64,000 bases of DNA, from positions 248,001 through 312,000 of the forward strand of contig NZ_JAVDDV010000003.1 of the NCBI RefSeq assembly GCF_030848565.1, in the 5' to 3' direction. A program made the position numbers and the translations under genes. This document shows, piece after piece, positions 42,239 through 49,961 of this stretch; the stretch's first letter is position 1, and each line of letters begins with the position of its first letter. Below the pieces are notes generated by a model. The model was not told the DNA's origin. It ran no database searches and was given only the letters and a program-made list of their open reading frames with translations. The stretch comes from Natronolimnohabitans sp. A-GB9 (GTDB taxonomy: Archaea > Halobacteriota > Halobacteria > Halobacteriales > Natrialbaceae).

Positions 42239-42874
42239 TTACTCGGGAGCGCTCTCGAGGATGTCGACCCCGCTCGAGGCGCCGATCCGTTCGGCGCCGG
42301 CCTCGAGCATGGCGACGGCCTCGTCGTAGCTACCGATGCCGCCGCTTGCCTTAACGGGCAGATACTTGCTCATACGCTCGACGTCCGGGATCGTGGCCCC
42401 GCCGTCGGCGAAGCCGGTCGACGTCTTCACCATCGCCGCGTCGGCCGCTGTGGCAGCCTGACAGGCCCGATCGATCTCGTCGTCGGTCAACAGCGCGGTC
42501 TCGACGATCACCTTGACTGGGATCGGCACCGCAGCGACGACCTCCGCGAGTTCGGTACGGACGACGTCGTCTTCGCCGGCTTGCAGCCGACCGACGTTCA
42601 GGACGACGTCGAGTTCGTCGGCACCGGCCTTCCAGGCGGTGACCCCTTCGTGGCGTTTGACGTCGGGGTCGTTCTGGCCGTGGGGGAAGCCGACGACCGT
42701 CGCGATCGTCACGTCCGGAGCGTACTCGGCGGCCATCTCGACCGCGTAGGGCGGAATACAGGCGTTCATGCCGTACTCGCTGGCCTCGTCGAGGATCGCC
42801 CGGACGTCGGCGGGCGACGTCTCGGGACCGAGTACGGTGTGGTCGATCAGCGGCGCGAGATCGCTGCGGTTCAT
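42239..42874 (-). CDS. deoC: Deoxyribose-phosphate aldolase
   Basis: A 211-residue DeoC, which splits 2-deoxyribose-5-phosphate to glyceraldehyde-3-phosphate and acetaldehyde. The Schiff-base Lys is K150 in [10 protein letters not shown], the second active-site Lys K175 in PVKASGGI, and the conserved Asp D89 in ELDVVLNVG. The TIM barrel is complete and of normal archaeal length. Start ATG at 42872-42874. Nucleoside-catabolism genes (ribose-1,5-bisphosphate isomerase, PfkB kinase, nucleoside phosphorylase) resume at 46.9 kb, with the HRAMP operon in between, so deoC probably belongs with them. Confidence 0.95.
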   Translation of the reverse strand: MNRSDLAPLIDHTVLGPETSPADVRAILDEASEYGMNACIPPYAVEMAAEYAPDVTIATVVGFPHGQNDPDVKRHEGVTAWKAGADELDVVLNVGRLQAGEDDVVRTELAEVVAAVPIPVKVIVETALLTDDEIDRACQAATAADAAMVKTSTGFADGGATIPDVERMSKYLPVKASGGIGSYDEAVAMLEAGAERIGASSGVDILESAPE

Positions 42875-43031
42875 ACGTACTGACAGTCCCCCCACGGGCA
42901 AAAATCCGCCCGATCACTTTTGCCCTCAGCTATCAATTATTGGTAATACGATTTCTTTATTCAGCCGCACGTTGTATTTTTCTCGCCCGATTCATCCTGA
43001 TTCTGGTGTTGCATTGGTGGCCTGTTAGTCG

Positions 43032-43937
43032 TTACTCCTCTGATTCCTGACACTGTTCGTCGAGGGGCTTCAGTCGCAGTTCGCCGAAGCCGTATCGGGA
43101 GTGAGAGCCGACTCGTTGGAGGCCGTTCTTCGCGGTCTCCACCGGGCGGTCGCCGAGGTACTTCACGACCTGGCCGTGATCGACCGTCTCCAGCCGGAAC
43201 ACCTCACGCTGTTCGAGGATCTTCTCCTCGCGGAGCCGGAGATCGTCGCGGTTCTCGCCCCACCACCACGGGACGGTGCGGTCGTTCGCCGCTGGATACT
43301 CCGACTTCAACACGAACGGCGTCACCAACTCGATGAGGGACGTCTCCGCGCCTTCGAGCCGCGAGTAGTCCAGTTCGTTGAGGTCCACCATCTGCGTGTC
43401 CTTCAGCTGGACCTCGCCGTAGCCGTAGTTGCGCTTTCCGCCGAACTGGAGGCCCTCCAGCTCATCCTCGCCGAGCGGGAGTACCGCCGGGTCATCGGCG
43501 TAGAGGTACGCATGGACGTACCACTTCGTTGTCTGCTGCTGTTTCCGCTGGTCTTCCCGGCGGCCCATGATGGTCTCGTGAGCGAGCACCGGGTGGCCGC
43601 CCTGGACGCGGAGATCGTGCGTGTTCAGCGCGTCCCGAGCGCGGGTATCCAGCAACCACGGGTGCATCGCCTCCCGCTGGAGGAAGAGGTCGTCGTACGC
43701 CTCCACGTCGGGTAGGCCGCTCCCGAGGTACGGGCGGATGCCCGATTGGCTGTGTTCCTCCGGGAAGGTCCCGAACTGGCCGGGCACGAAGATGCCGTGA
43801 CTGGCCGACACCGCCACGTGCGTCTCGGGGTCGAGGTGCTGGCCGAGGGCGTGCAGGATGGCGTTCCCGCTCACGTAGTACGGGTGGCCGATGTAGTCCA
43901 TCCGCAGCTCCCACAGCACTTGCTGAATCGCCGTCAT
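43032..43937 (-). CDS. Diverged Cas5-like RAMP protein of an HRAMP-type system
   Basis: A 301-residue protein starting at the ATG at 43935-43937, which overlaps the stop of the preceding gene as ATGA; an in-frame ATG 15 bases earlier is less likely. It shows two glycine-rich loops typical of the RAMP (RRM-type) superfamily, FGGKRNYGYGEVQL at 165-178 and GSHSRYGFGELRL near 277-289. The N-terminal ferredoxin-like strand is LWELRMDYIGHPYYVSGNAIL. Together with the Cas7-like gene it fits the Cas5 homologue of the array-less HRAMP module predicted in haloarchaea. Last gene of the operon. Assignment to Cas5 rather than another RAMP group is an inference from gene order and loops. Confidence 0.7.
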   Translation of the reverse strand: MTAIQQVLWELRMDYIGHPYYVSGNAILHALGQHLDPETHVAVSASHGIFVPGQFGTFPEEHSQSGIRPYLGSGLPDVEAYDDLFLQREAMHPWLLDTRARDALNTHDLRVQGGHPVLAHETIMGRREDQRKQQQTTKWYVHAYLYADDPAVLPLGEDELEGLQFGGKRNYGYGEVQLKDTQMVDLNELDYSRLEGAETSLIELVTPFVLKSEYPAANDRTVPWWWGENRDDLRLREEKILEQREVFRLETVDHGQVVKYLGDRPVETAKNGLQRVGSHSRYGFGELRLKPLDEQCQESEE

Positions 43938-44674
43938 CGGTCGGGCCTCCATTCAGCGTAGTCCTCGATGTACTGGAGTGCCGCGCTCCACGACTGCATC
44001 CGCCGAAGGTTGGCGTCGATCGTCATATCGTATTTGTCGTGGTCGGTATCGAGCGGATGCGACGTCAGGCGATTCCACGCCGACGCCCATGACCGCCACG
44101 GGCGACTCCCGAGCCGGGCCGACGGATTCCCGTCCGCGCTCTCGTCGATCCGGAGCGCGAAGCGGTTGCCGTCGAAGACGGTGCGGAACGGGACGATGTC
44201 ACCTGCCGGATCGATGATGAGACGGAGATCGGCAAACTCGTGGTCGGTGCGGTAGTTGTCCAGCAGCGCCGCCACGAGCAGCGTGTGGTACTTCAGCGAG
44301 GTATACGGGTGATACACCGACTCGTTGAACGCGGCGGCCACGTCGGATTCCAGCCACCGTTCGTGGGCCGCCTCTGAGTCCTCGATGCCGATGAGGCCCG
44401 CCACCTCGCTCTCGATGGTCGCCCGTGAGAACTCACCGGGATCGTAGGCAGTCTCGCCGGTCAGCAGCGAGAGTCGGTAGTGATCGTCGTGAGTCGGGAC
44501 GGTCTGCTCCTGCTTCTGCTGCGGGCGCGAGAGCGCCGCTGCGTCGCCGTCCGCGCCCTCGGGCACCGACTGGTTCACAGGGACACCAGCGAACTCCTCA
44601 CGGGCGTCCTCGTGGCTCTCGCCAGTGAACTTATGGGCGTCGTGCCGGAAAGCGGTGAGCATCGCGTCGCTCAT
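43934..44674 (-). CDS. Conserved protein of the HRAMP operon, unknown function
   Basis: A 246-residue cytoplasmic protein from the ATG at 44672-44674, overlapping the stop of the Cas7-like gene by four bases and overlapped likewise by the Cas5-like gene. N-terminal helices (MLTAFRHDAHKF) lead to a polar Gln-rich linker and a helical core (AAFNESVYHPYTSLKYHTLLVAALLDNYRTDHEFADL). Beta strands LRLIIDPAGDIVPFRTVFDGNRFALRID and a C-terminal WSAALQYIEDYAEW helix follow. No known domain. Published HRAMP descriptions include one uncharacterised conserved protein beside Cas5 and Cas7, and this is the natural candidate. A large-subunit-like or scaffold role is only a guess. Confidence 0.7.
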   Translation of the reverse strand: MSDAMLTAFRHDAHKFTGESHEDAREEFAGVPVNQSVPEGADGDAAALSRPQQKQEQTVPTHDDHYRLSLLTGETAYDPGEFSRATIESEVAGLIGIEDSEAAHERWLESDVAAAFNESVYHPYTSLKYHTLLVAALLDNYRTDHEFADLRLIIDPAGDIVPFRTVFDGNRFALRIDESADGNPSARLGSRPWRSWASAWNRLTSHPLDTDHDKYDMTIDANLRRMQSWSAALQYIEDYAEWRPDR

Positions 44675-45524
44675 ACGTCTATCACGCATTCCGCGAGCGC
44701 CTCTTGGAACTCCGGCAGATACTCCTCTTCCCACCGGTCGTCCTTTTCGTCCATCTTGTTCGTGTTGCCCTTCCCGCGGTCGAAGATGCGGCGGAGCTCG
44801 TGTTCCTCGTAGAGCGGGTTCACAAGGTCGCAGTCCACGATCCCACCGCCGAAGTTCCGGGCGCCACCGAGTTGGTGCATGAAGTCGGTCTGATGCTCAT
44901 CGAGGAAGTCGATTGCCTCGGCGAGCAGCGCGACGAACTCGGGCTTGGTCTCCCGGAAGGAGAGATGCCAGCAGCCGTCGAGGTTCCCGACAGCGTCCAG
45001 TTCGGCGTTCCGCAGCGGTTCGCGGTTGTCTTCCTCGTTCCGGGAGACGACGTTCCGATTGATGCGGCGGTAGTGGCCTTCGGCCTGGCCGCGCGTGTAG
45101 TCCGTCGGGAGACCGGCGAGAACTGGATTGGACGGCGCATCACCTTGCCGGGGCGGTTCCCGAAGCCGCCGAAGAGGTCGAGAATCACGCACCCGTCGTC
45201 GCCATCATCGTCGAGGCACCCGCCCTTCTCGTGGTAGCCGGCGTCAAGGTCGCGGTTGTAGACGCCGTCCTTCCGGAAGTTCGCGTTGGATTCGCCGGGG
45301 TGACAGGCAGTACCGCCGCGCTTCTGGACGACCTTCTCCATCCCGTGGCGAAGCCACCCGGAGAGCGAGAACGCCGGGATGATGCCGCCGATCTGGTTCT
45401 GCGGGTCGTTGTCTTCGTAGTTGCCGTTCGAGGCGTGGTGTCTGTCCGTTATGATGCTATCCCCGACCACCAACAGGTCGGTCTGAATCCGGACGAACAC
45501 GTCGTGGTCGATGTCTTCAATCAT
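44671..45524 (-). pseudogene. Diverged Cas7-like RAMP gene, split by a frameshift
   Basis: Two minus-strand frames together encode one Cas7-like protein of about 284 residues. The first part (from ATG 45524) has VRIQTDLLVVGDSIITD, IIPAFSLSGWLRHGME (48-63) and CVILDLFGGFG (112-122), matching the Cas7 pattern of a GxSLxGxLR segment and a C-x-x-x-x-LFG segment, then RRPIQFSPV. The frame shifts between about 45085 and 45135, after which TDYTRGQAEGHYRRINRNVV ... RNFGGGIVDCDLVNP (with the late G-rich RAMP loop) runs to 44671. One missing base or a -1 ribosomal shift would join them. A sequencing or assembly error, a real mutation or a programmed shift are all possible. Confidence 0.72.
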
Positions 45525-45529
45525 CGGTA

Positions 45530-45667
45530 TTATCGGGTGTTCAGTGCTATTTCGAGGGCGTCAAGACTCCCGTAGCCGACGCCGTCGATCCGGTATTCTG
45601 TATAGTTCTCACCATCGTCCGTTCGAACGATTCGAGCGGTCACGCGGGTGTCACTCGTCTCCATCAT
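45530..45667 (-). CDS. Small protein in the HRAMP operon (45 aa)
   Basis: A 45-residue frame beginning MMETSDTRVTARIVRTDD and ending GYGSLDALEIALNTR. Its ATG follows the stop of the helical 140-aa gene without a gap (TGAATG), and its TAA lies five bases before the ATG of the Cas7-like gene. This tight packing and haloarchaeal codon use support translation. Predicted as two or three beta strands and a C-terminal helix. No known family; possibly a small accessory subunit. Confidence 0.5.
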   Translation of the reverse strand: MMETSDTRVTARIVRTDDGENYTEYRIDGVGYGSLDALEIALNTR

Positions 45668-46090
45668 TCACCTCTGCTCGTTGTGCTCCTCTTCCAGCTC
45701 ATCAAGCAGATCTTCGGCGTCTGCCAGAACGTGACGGGTGTGCTCGAAGTCTGAACACCCCAGGCCGCTCCCGACAGTATCGTCTTCGATGGCTCTCCCC
45801 AAGCTGAGGAACGACGCATGGATGAACCGAACGAGGTTGAAAAGACGTGTCTTCGGGCTTTGGTTGTCAAGGACACCGATCCGTTCGAGGTCATCACTCA
45901 CGCGCTCGAGGTACTCATCGGACCGAGCAACCAGTAGCCAGAACTCATCTTCAACGTCTTCGCCGTGCTCAATACCGTCGCTGATTCGGTGAGCGTGCGG
46001 GGCGACCTCTTCAGTGAAGAACGACTGGGTGTTGATGGATATCTCTCGTCTGGCGATATACTCCCAGTTCGGCCCGTTGTCGCCAGACAT
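45668..46090 (-). CDS. Helical protein in the HRAMP operon, possible small subunit (140 aa)
   Basis: A 140-residue protein predicted to be almost entirely alpha-helical: ARREISINTQSFFTEEVAPHAHRI, EDEFWLLVARSDEYLERVSDDLERIG, TRLFNLVRFIHASFLSLGRAI and HVLADAEDLLDELEEEHNEQ. Its ATG overlaps the previous stop (TGATG). Size, helicity and place next to Cas7-like and Cas5-like genes recall the small (Cas11-type) subunits of class 1 CRISPR effectors, but there is no sequence proof. Other possibilities are a HEPN-like or DUF86-type helical protein. No R-x4-6-H HEPN motif was noticed. Confidence 0.62.
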   Translation of the reverse strand: MSGDNGPNWEYIARREISINTQSFFTEEVAPHAHRISDGIEHGEDVEDEFWLLVARSDEYLERVSDDLERIGVLDNQSPKTRLFNLVRFIHASFLSLGRAIEDDTVGSGLGCSDFEHTRHVLADAEDLLDELEEEHNEQR

Positions 46091-46314
46091 CAGGCGGACA
46101 CCCTCGTTTCGATGGTACGTGCGAGCGGCTCGACCGGGTCCTCGTCAACGGAGTGCCCATCTAGATCGAACTGCTGGACGAGCCCCCCGTTCTGAACGAC
46201 AAGAATGGTGTGAGACGCTTCTTCGGTGTCCTCGCCCAGTACGATGTGGTCTGGGCGAACACCACTTCGCTTGCGAGCGATGCCTTCAATTGAGTTGGTG
46301 TTTGAGTTCTTCAT
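46090..46314 (-). CDS. Small protein in the HRAMP operon (74 aa)
   Basis: A 74-residue protein from the ATG at 46312-46314 (a TTG further upstream gives 92). A basic N-terminus (MKNSNTNSIEGIARKRSG) precedes a beta-rich body (DHIVLGEDTEEASHTILVVQNGGLVQQFDLDGHSV) and a helix (DPVEPLARTIET). Its TGA overlaps the ATG of the helical gene by one base. Not recognised. Membership of the operon is the main information. Confidence 0.55.
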   Translation of the reverse strand: MKNSNTNSIEGIARKRSGVRPDHIVLGEDTEEASHTILVVQNGGLVQQFDLDGHSVDEDPVEPLARTIETRVSA

Positions 46315-46402
46315 GCTTCGTCTGGTTGGCGAAGCGCGGTCGAGCGTGCTCCAACACGCCCCGGCCAACTTCTGACCGGTGTTCCACGCTGCTCATCCTC
46401 AT
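46286..46402 (-). CDS. Possible leader ORF of the HRAMP operon (38 aa)
   Basis: A frame of 38 residues beginning MRMSSVEHRSEVGRG and ending HEELKHQLN. Its ATG (46400-46402) lies about 20 bases downstream of a TATA-like CTTAAGTG (minus strand, near 46417-46424), the expected position for a leaderless transcript. It overlaps the 74-aa gene by 29 bases in another frame. It may be a real small protein or a regulatory leader peptide. Evidence is only position and composition. Confidence 0.35.
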   Translation of the reverse strand: MRMSSVEHRSEVGRGVLEHARPRFANQTKHEELKHQLN

Positions 46403-46498
46403 TTCTAGCCCCTGTTCACTTAAGAGTTACTTCGTAACATCTAATCAAACATCTTTAGTAACTTACCTTGAGGGTTCTCCCGAAACTGTAAGTAAAAC
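46403..46498. promoter_or_regulatory. Divergent promoter region of HRAMP operon and winged-helix gene
   Basis: An AT-rich 96-bp region between divergent genes. GTTAC-TTC-GTAAC (46426-46438) is a palindrome beside the likely TATA box of the minus operon. Further GTAAC- and GTAAG-type words (AGTAACTTAC at 46459-46468, TGTAAGTAA at 46488-46496) are spaced toward the plus-strand ATG. These could be operators for the winged-helix protein encoded at 46499, which would then repress itself and the operon. Confidence 0.5.
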
Positions 46499-46756
46499 AT
46501 GAGCGTATTTGCAGGCATAATGGTCAATGAGGAATTCGAACCCGATGAACGTCAAGAAGCCATCCTAGATGTTCTCAAAGAGGGGCGAGATGAAGGATGT
46601 CCATGGGGTTACGCGAACCCGAAACGACTCGAAGAGAGAATTGATACACGGAGGCAGTACATTAACCGTGCGCTGAAGGGATTAGTTGACGCAGGGTGGA
46701 TAGAGAAAGTAAACCGTGGACTCTACCGATTCGTTGCCGATCCGCGCGAGGACTGA
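46499..46756 (+). CDS. Winged-helix (PhiH1-repressor-like) protein, divergent to HRAMP
   Basis: An 85-residue protein (ATG 46499; ATG 46520 is an alternative that removes MSVFAGI). DERQEAILDVLKEGRDEGCPWGYANPKRLEERIDTRRQYINRALKGLVDAGWIEKVNRGLYRF is a compact winged helix like haloarchaeal phage PhiH1-type repressors and MarR relatives. Codon usage is AT-richer than in the chromosome core (AGA, ATA, TTA and GTA are frequent), as expected for mobile DNA. Divergent from the HRAMP operon across 96 bp, so a regulator role is likely but untested. Confidence 0.68.
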   Translation: MSVFAGIMVNEEFEPDERQEAILDVLKEGRDEGCPWGYANPKRLEERIDTRRQYINRALKGLVDAGWIEKVNRGLYRFVADPRED

Positions 46757-46969
46757 GAGGTTTCTATAATCCCAACCGGTATCTATCCTCTCATTAACTT
46801 CGAAAATTAGCAAGTAAGAAAACTGAGCGCAAGAATTAAAGAATTAGTTCATTATAGTGACAGACACCTGTTGGCTATTGAGTACCTAGTTTGAACGCCG
46901 ACTGATTCTCGGGCCGAGCCACTGAATGAAACCGCCGTATTTTCAACTACTGCTATGCAAGGTACTCTC

Positions 46970-47953
46970 ATGGATGACCGTGGGCCAGACGTCGATTCGG
47001 CCGTCACGTCGACTGCCGAGCGGATCGCCGCGATGGAAGTCCGTGGCGCGGCGGCGATCGCCGACGCAGCCGCCGAGGCGCTCGCGACCCAGGCCAGGGA
47101 ATCCGACGCGGACCGGCCAGAGGCGTTTACGCGTGAGCTCCGCGAGGCCGCACGCACCCTCTACGAAACCCGCCCGACCGCGGTGAGCCTGCCGAACGCC
47201 CTCCGATACGTCCTCCGCGGAATGGATGGTGACACCGTCGCGGAGCTGCGTGCGGCGACGATCGCCCGTGCCGAGGCGTTCCAACACGATCTGGCACACG
47301 CCCAGACGGAACTGGGTGCGATCGGGGCCAACCGGCTGCGCGACGGCGACGTCGTGATGACACACTGCCACTCGACTGACGCGTTAGCCTGCGTCGAGGC
47401 CGCCCTCGAGGACGGCAAAGAACTCGAGGCGATCGTCAAAGAGACCCGGCCCCGAAAACAGGGCCACATCACGGCCCAGCAGTTACGGGAGTGGGACGTC
47501 CCGGTGACGTTGATCGTCGACAACGCGGCGCGGCGCTACCTCGATCGAGCCGACCACGTCCTGGTCGGCGCCGACAGCATCGCCGCCGACGGCAGTGTGA
47601 TCAACAAGATCGGGACCAGCGGGCTGGCGGTGTCCGCCCGCGAGCGCGGCGTTCCGGTGATGGTCGCCGCCCAGACGATCAAGCTCCACCCGGATACGAT
47701 GACCGGCCACACCGTCGAGATCGAGATGCGAGACGAACGCGAGGTACTCGAGGACGACCACCGAGCCGAGATCACTGGCGATGGCGACGGTGACAGTGAC
47801 GGACTCACCGTCGAAAACCCCGCGTTCGACGTCACACCGCCGCGGTACGTCGACGCGATCGTCACCGAACACGGCCAGTTCCCGCCCGAGAGTATCGTGA
47901 CGCTGATGCGCGAGCTGTTCGGCGAGACGACTGGCGAGCCGTGGGAGCCGTAG
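46970..47953 (+). CDS. Ribose-1,5-bisphosphate isomerase (e2b2 family)
   Basis: A 327-residue eIF2B-related isomerase converting ribose-1,5-bisphosphate to ribulose-1,5-bisphosphate. Numbered from the ATG at 46970, the catalytic Cys is C133 (VMTHCHSTDAL) and the Asp D202 (VLVGADSIAADG), the same numbers I recall for the Thermococcus enzyme, which supports this start over ATG 46955. Other family segments are AVSLPNALRYVLRG, ETRPRKQGHITAQQL and INKIGTSGLAVSAR. It links nucleoside breakdown to the pentose bisphosphate route. A kinase and a phosphorylase for the same route follow. An extra acidic insert lies near 265-280 (DGDGDSDG). Confidence 0.9.
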   Translation: MDDRGPDVDSAVTSTAERIAAMEVRGAAAIADAAAEALATQARESDADRPEAFTRELREAARTLYETRPTAVSLPNALRYVLRGMDGDTVAELRAATIARAEAFQHDLAHAQTELGAIGANRLRDGDVVMTHCHSTDALACVEAALEDGKELEAIVKETRPRKQGHITAQQLREWDVPVTLIVDNAARRYLDRADHVLVGADSIAADGSVINKIGTSGLAVSARERGVPVMVAAQTIKLHPDTMTGHTVEIEMRDEREVLEDDHRAEITGDGDGDSDGLTVENPAFDVTPPRYVDAIVTEHGQFPPESIVTLMRELFGETTGEPWEP

Positions 47954-48079
47954 CTCGAGACGCCTGGATCTCGAGGTCGAGAGGAACGAGCCAGCCGCTG
48001 GCGATCGACGGTACCCGTCACTGGATCGGATCAATAGCAATCGGAAACTGTTAGTCGCTGGTAAGTGCCACGTACTGGT

Positions 48080-48901
48080 ATGGTGTTACCCGAGGGGTTC
48101 GTCCTTCCGCCGTGGTATCTCCTCGTCCCGATTATCGTGGTACTTGCGGGGGTCGTCGCACTGCTTTGGGCGCTCGAGCCGCCGGTGGCCGACCGGACGG
48201 TTCTCGCGTTCGCGCCGTGGATGATGTTCGGTTCGGCCCTGCACGTACTCCACCGACTCGAGGCCTACCCCGACACGGTCGAGGTGTTGTTCGCCACACC
48301 GACCGTCTATCTGGTGACGGCGATCGTCGCGGGGATCGCCTGGATTATCGGAAGCGTCCTCTATGCCGGTGGGCTCCAGCCGACGATCGAGCGGTTCGTC
48401 GGTATCTCCGGGACCGCCTTCTTCGCGGTCTTCGCGATGATCGTCCTCAACGTCGGCTGGGCCGACGGGACGTTCAGTCTGTTCTGGCCGGTTATCGCGG
48501 TCGTCGGCGCCGGGATCGTCACCGCACTCGCCTGGCTCGTGCTCGGGCTCTGGTTTACCGACGTCGCTGCAGTGACCGGCTACACTGGTGCGCTCGTCGT
48601 CTTCGGACACACGCTCGACGGCGTCTCGACGGCGATCGGCTACGACGTTCTCGGTGCCGGCGAGGAGGTCCCGCTCTCGCGGCTCATCCTGGAGACGGCC
48701 GGCGACCTGCCGACCGCCGAGTACATCGGCGCTGGCTGGCTGTTCATCCTGGTGAAGGTCGCACTCTCGCTTGTGATCCTTGGACTGTTCAAGGAGTACG
48801 TCGAGGAACGGCCCCAGCAGGCGCGGGTGTTGCTGGCAGCGATCGCCGCGGTCGGATTCGGGCCGGGCGTTCACAACGTCTTGCTGTTTATCGCCACCTA
48901 G
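48080..48901 (+). CDS. DUF63 integral membrane protein
   Basis: A 273-residue protein from the ATG at 48080, an internal methionine of a longer reading frame that begins at 48065. Seven or so hydrophobic helices: PWYLLVPIIVVLAGVVALLWAL, APWMMFGSALHVLHRLEAYP, VYLVTAIVAGIAWIIGSVLY and others, plus VFGHTLDGVSTAIGYDVL and AGWLFILVKVALSLVILGL. The DUF63 hallmark residues HV-x-(H)-x-L and HTLDG-x-(S/A)T are present and could line a catalytic or transport cavity in the membrane. Function unknown for this archaeal family. Same direction as the kinase gene that follows 38 bp later. Confidence 0.87.
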   Translation: MVLPEGFVLPPWYLLVPIIVVLAGVVALLWALEPPVADRTVLAFAPWMMFGSALHVLHRLEAYPDTVEVLFATPTVYLVTAIVAGIAWIIGSVLYAGGLQPTIERFVGISGTAFFAVFAMIVLNVGWADGTFSLFWPVIAVVGAGIVTALAWLVLGLWFTDVAAVTGYTGALVVFGHTLDGVSTAIGYDVLGAGEEVPLSRLILETAGDLPTAEYIGAGWLFILVKVALSLVILGLFKEYVEERPQQARVLLAAIAAVGFGPGVHNVLLFIAT

Positions 48902-48939
48902 ATTTTTTTCGGACGGTCACGTCTTCCTTGTCGTATCGA

Positions 48940-49827
48940 ATGGCCCCCACCGTACTCACTGCCGGGCACGTCAACTGGGACGTGACACTTCGCGTCGATC
49001 GGCTCCCCGTCGCCGACGGCGAGGCGACGATCCGTTCTCAACGCCAGTCCGGCGGCGGCAGTGCCGCCAACGTCGCCACCGCACTCGCCGGCCTCGAGGT
49101 CGACACCGGCCTGATCGGGAGCGTCGGCGACGACGACAACGGCCTGCTCGCCCGACGCAGCCTCGAGGAGGCCGGTGTCTCGGTGACGGGCGTCCGCGTC
49201 ATCGAGGACGCCGAGACGGCCGTCAAGTACCTGCTGGTCGACGACGGCGGCGAGGTGTCGATTCTCGGTAACGACGGCGTCAACGAGGCCGTTCGGCCGG
49301 AGGACCTCGATCCGGATCGCATCCGATCGGCCGAGCACGTCCACCTCACGAGTCAGCGCCCCGACACCGCCGCCGCGATCGCACGAATCGCGACCGAGGC
49401 CGGCGTCACCGTCAGTTTCGATCCCGGACGGCGTTTCGGTGACCGCGAGTACGGCGAGACCCTCTCGAGGGCCGATATTCTCTTCGTTACCGAACGGGAG
49501 GCGACGGCACTGGCCGACGAGTCGGGCGCCAGCCGACGCCCGGACGATCAGCTCGTCGTCGTCACCTCCGGCGCCGACGGTGCCGAGATCCAAGCCGGCG
49601 ACGAGACCTACACCCACGACGGCTTCGACATCGACCCCGTCGATACCGCCGGTGCCGGTGACGCGTTCGCGGCGGGCTTTCTCGCGGTCCGACTCGAGGG
49701 CGGCGACGTCGACCGAGCCCTCGAGTACGCGAACGCCTGTGGCGCCTTGACGGCGAGTCGGGAAGGGGCACGCAGCGCACCGACGGCGACCGTGGTCGAA
49801 CGCTTTCTCGGCGATCGAGACGGTTAA
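48940..49827 (+). CDS. PfkB-family sugar/nucleoside kinase (candidate ribose-1-phosphate kinase)
   Basis: A 295-residue ribokinase-fold kinase starting MAPTVLTAGHVNWDVTLRVDRL. PfkB signature 1 is SGGGSAANVATALAGLEVDTGLIGSVGDDDNG (about 35-68). Signature 2 is DTAGAGDAFAAGF (236-248) with catalytic Asp D241. The reading frame is open far upstream, but the ATG at 48940 is where homology should begin. Its place between ribose-1,5-bisphosphate isomerase and a nucleoside phosphorylase suggests it makes ribose-1,5-bisphosphate from ribose-1-phosphate in the non-carboxylating pentose bisphosphate pathway known in halophilic archaea. A general ribokinase is the alternative. Confidence 0.88.
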   Translation: MAPTVLTAGHVNWDVTLRVDRLPVADGEATIRSQRQSGGGSAANVATALAGLEVDTGLIGSVGDDDNGLLARRSLEEAGVSVTGVRVIEDAETAVKYLLVDDGGEVSILGNDGVNEAVRPEDLDPDRIRSAEHVHLTSQRPDTAAAIARIATEAGVTVSFDPGRRFGDREYGETLSRADILFVTEREATALADESGASRRPDDQLVVVTSGADGAEIQAGDETYTHDGFDIDPVDTAGAGDAFAAGFLAVRLEGGDVDRALEYANACGALTASREGARSAPTATVVERFLGDRDG

Positions 49828-49961
49828 AAACGTTTGGGACGGCGAGTTCGACTCGTCCCGGCGTCGTCTGGTGGTTCTCACCGGGTGGTGTCTGACGGTA
49901 GTTATATGGGCGGAGACGTTGGCCACTCGAATAGAAAGTCACGGAGACGTGACGGAGAGAC

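Noticed and set aside
42960-46910. Direct repeats (CTGATTCT) at both edges of the HRAMP island as attachment sites
   Set aside because: Only eight bases match and there is no integrase or tRNA next to them; chance is a sufficient explanation.
42900-46950. CRISPR array beside the RAMP genes
   Set aside because: I looked for regularly spaced direct repeats of 24-40 bp on both sides and inside the operon and found none; only short, irregular AT-rich words are present.
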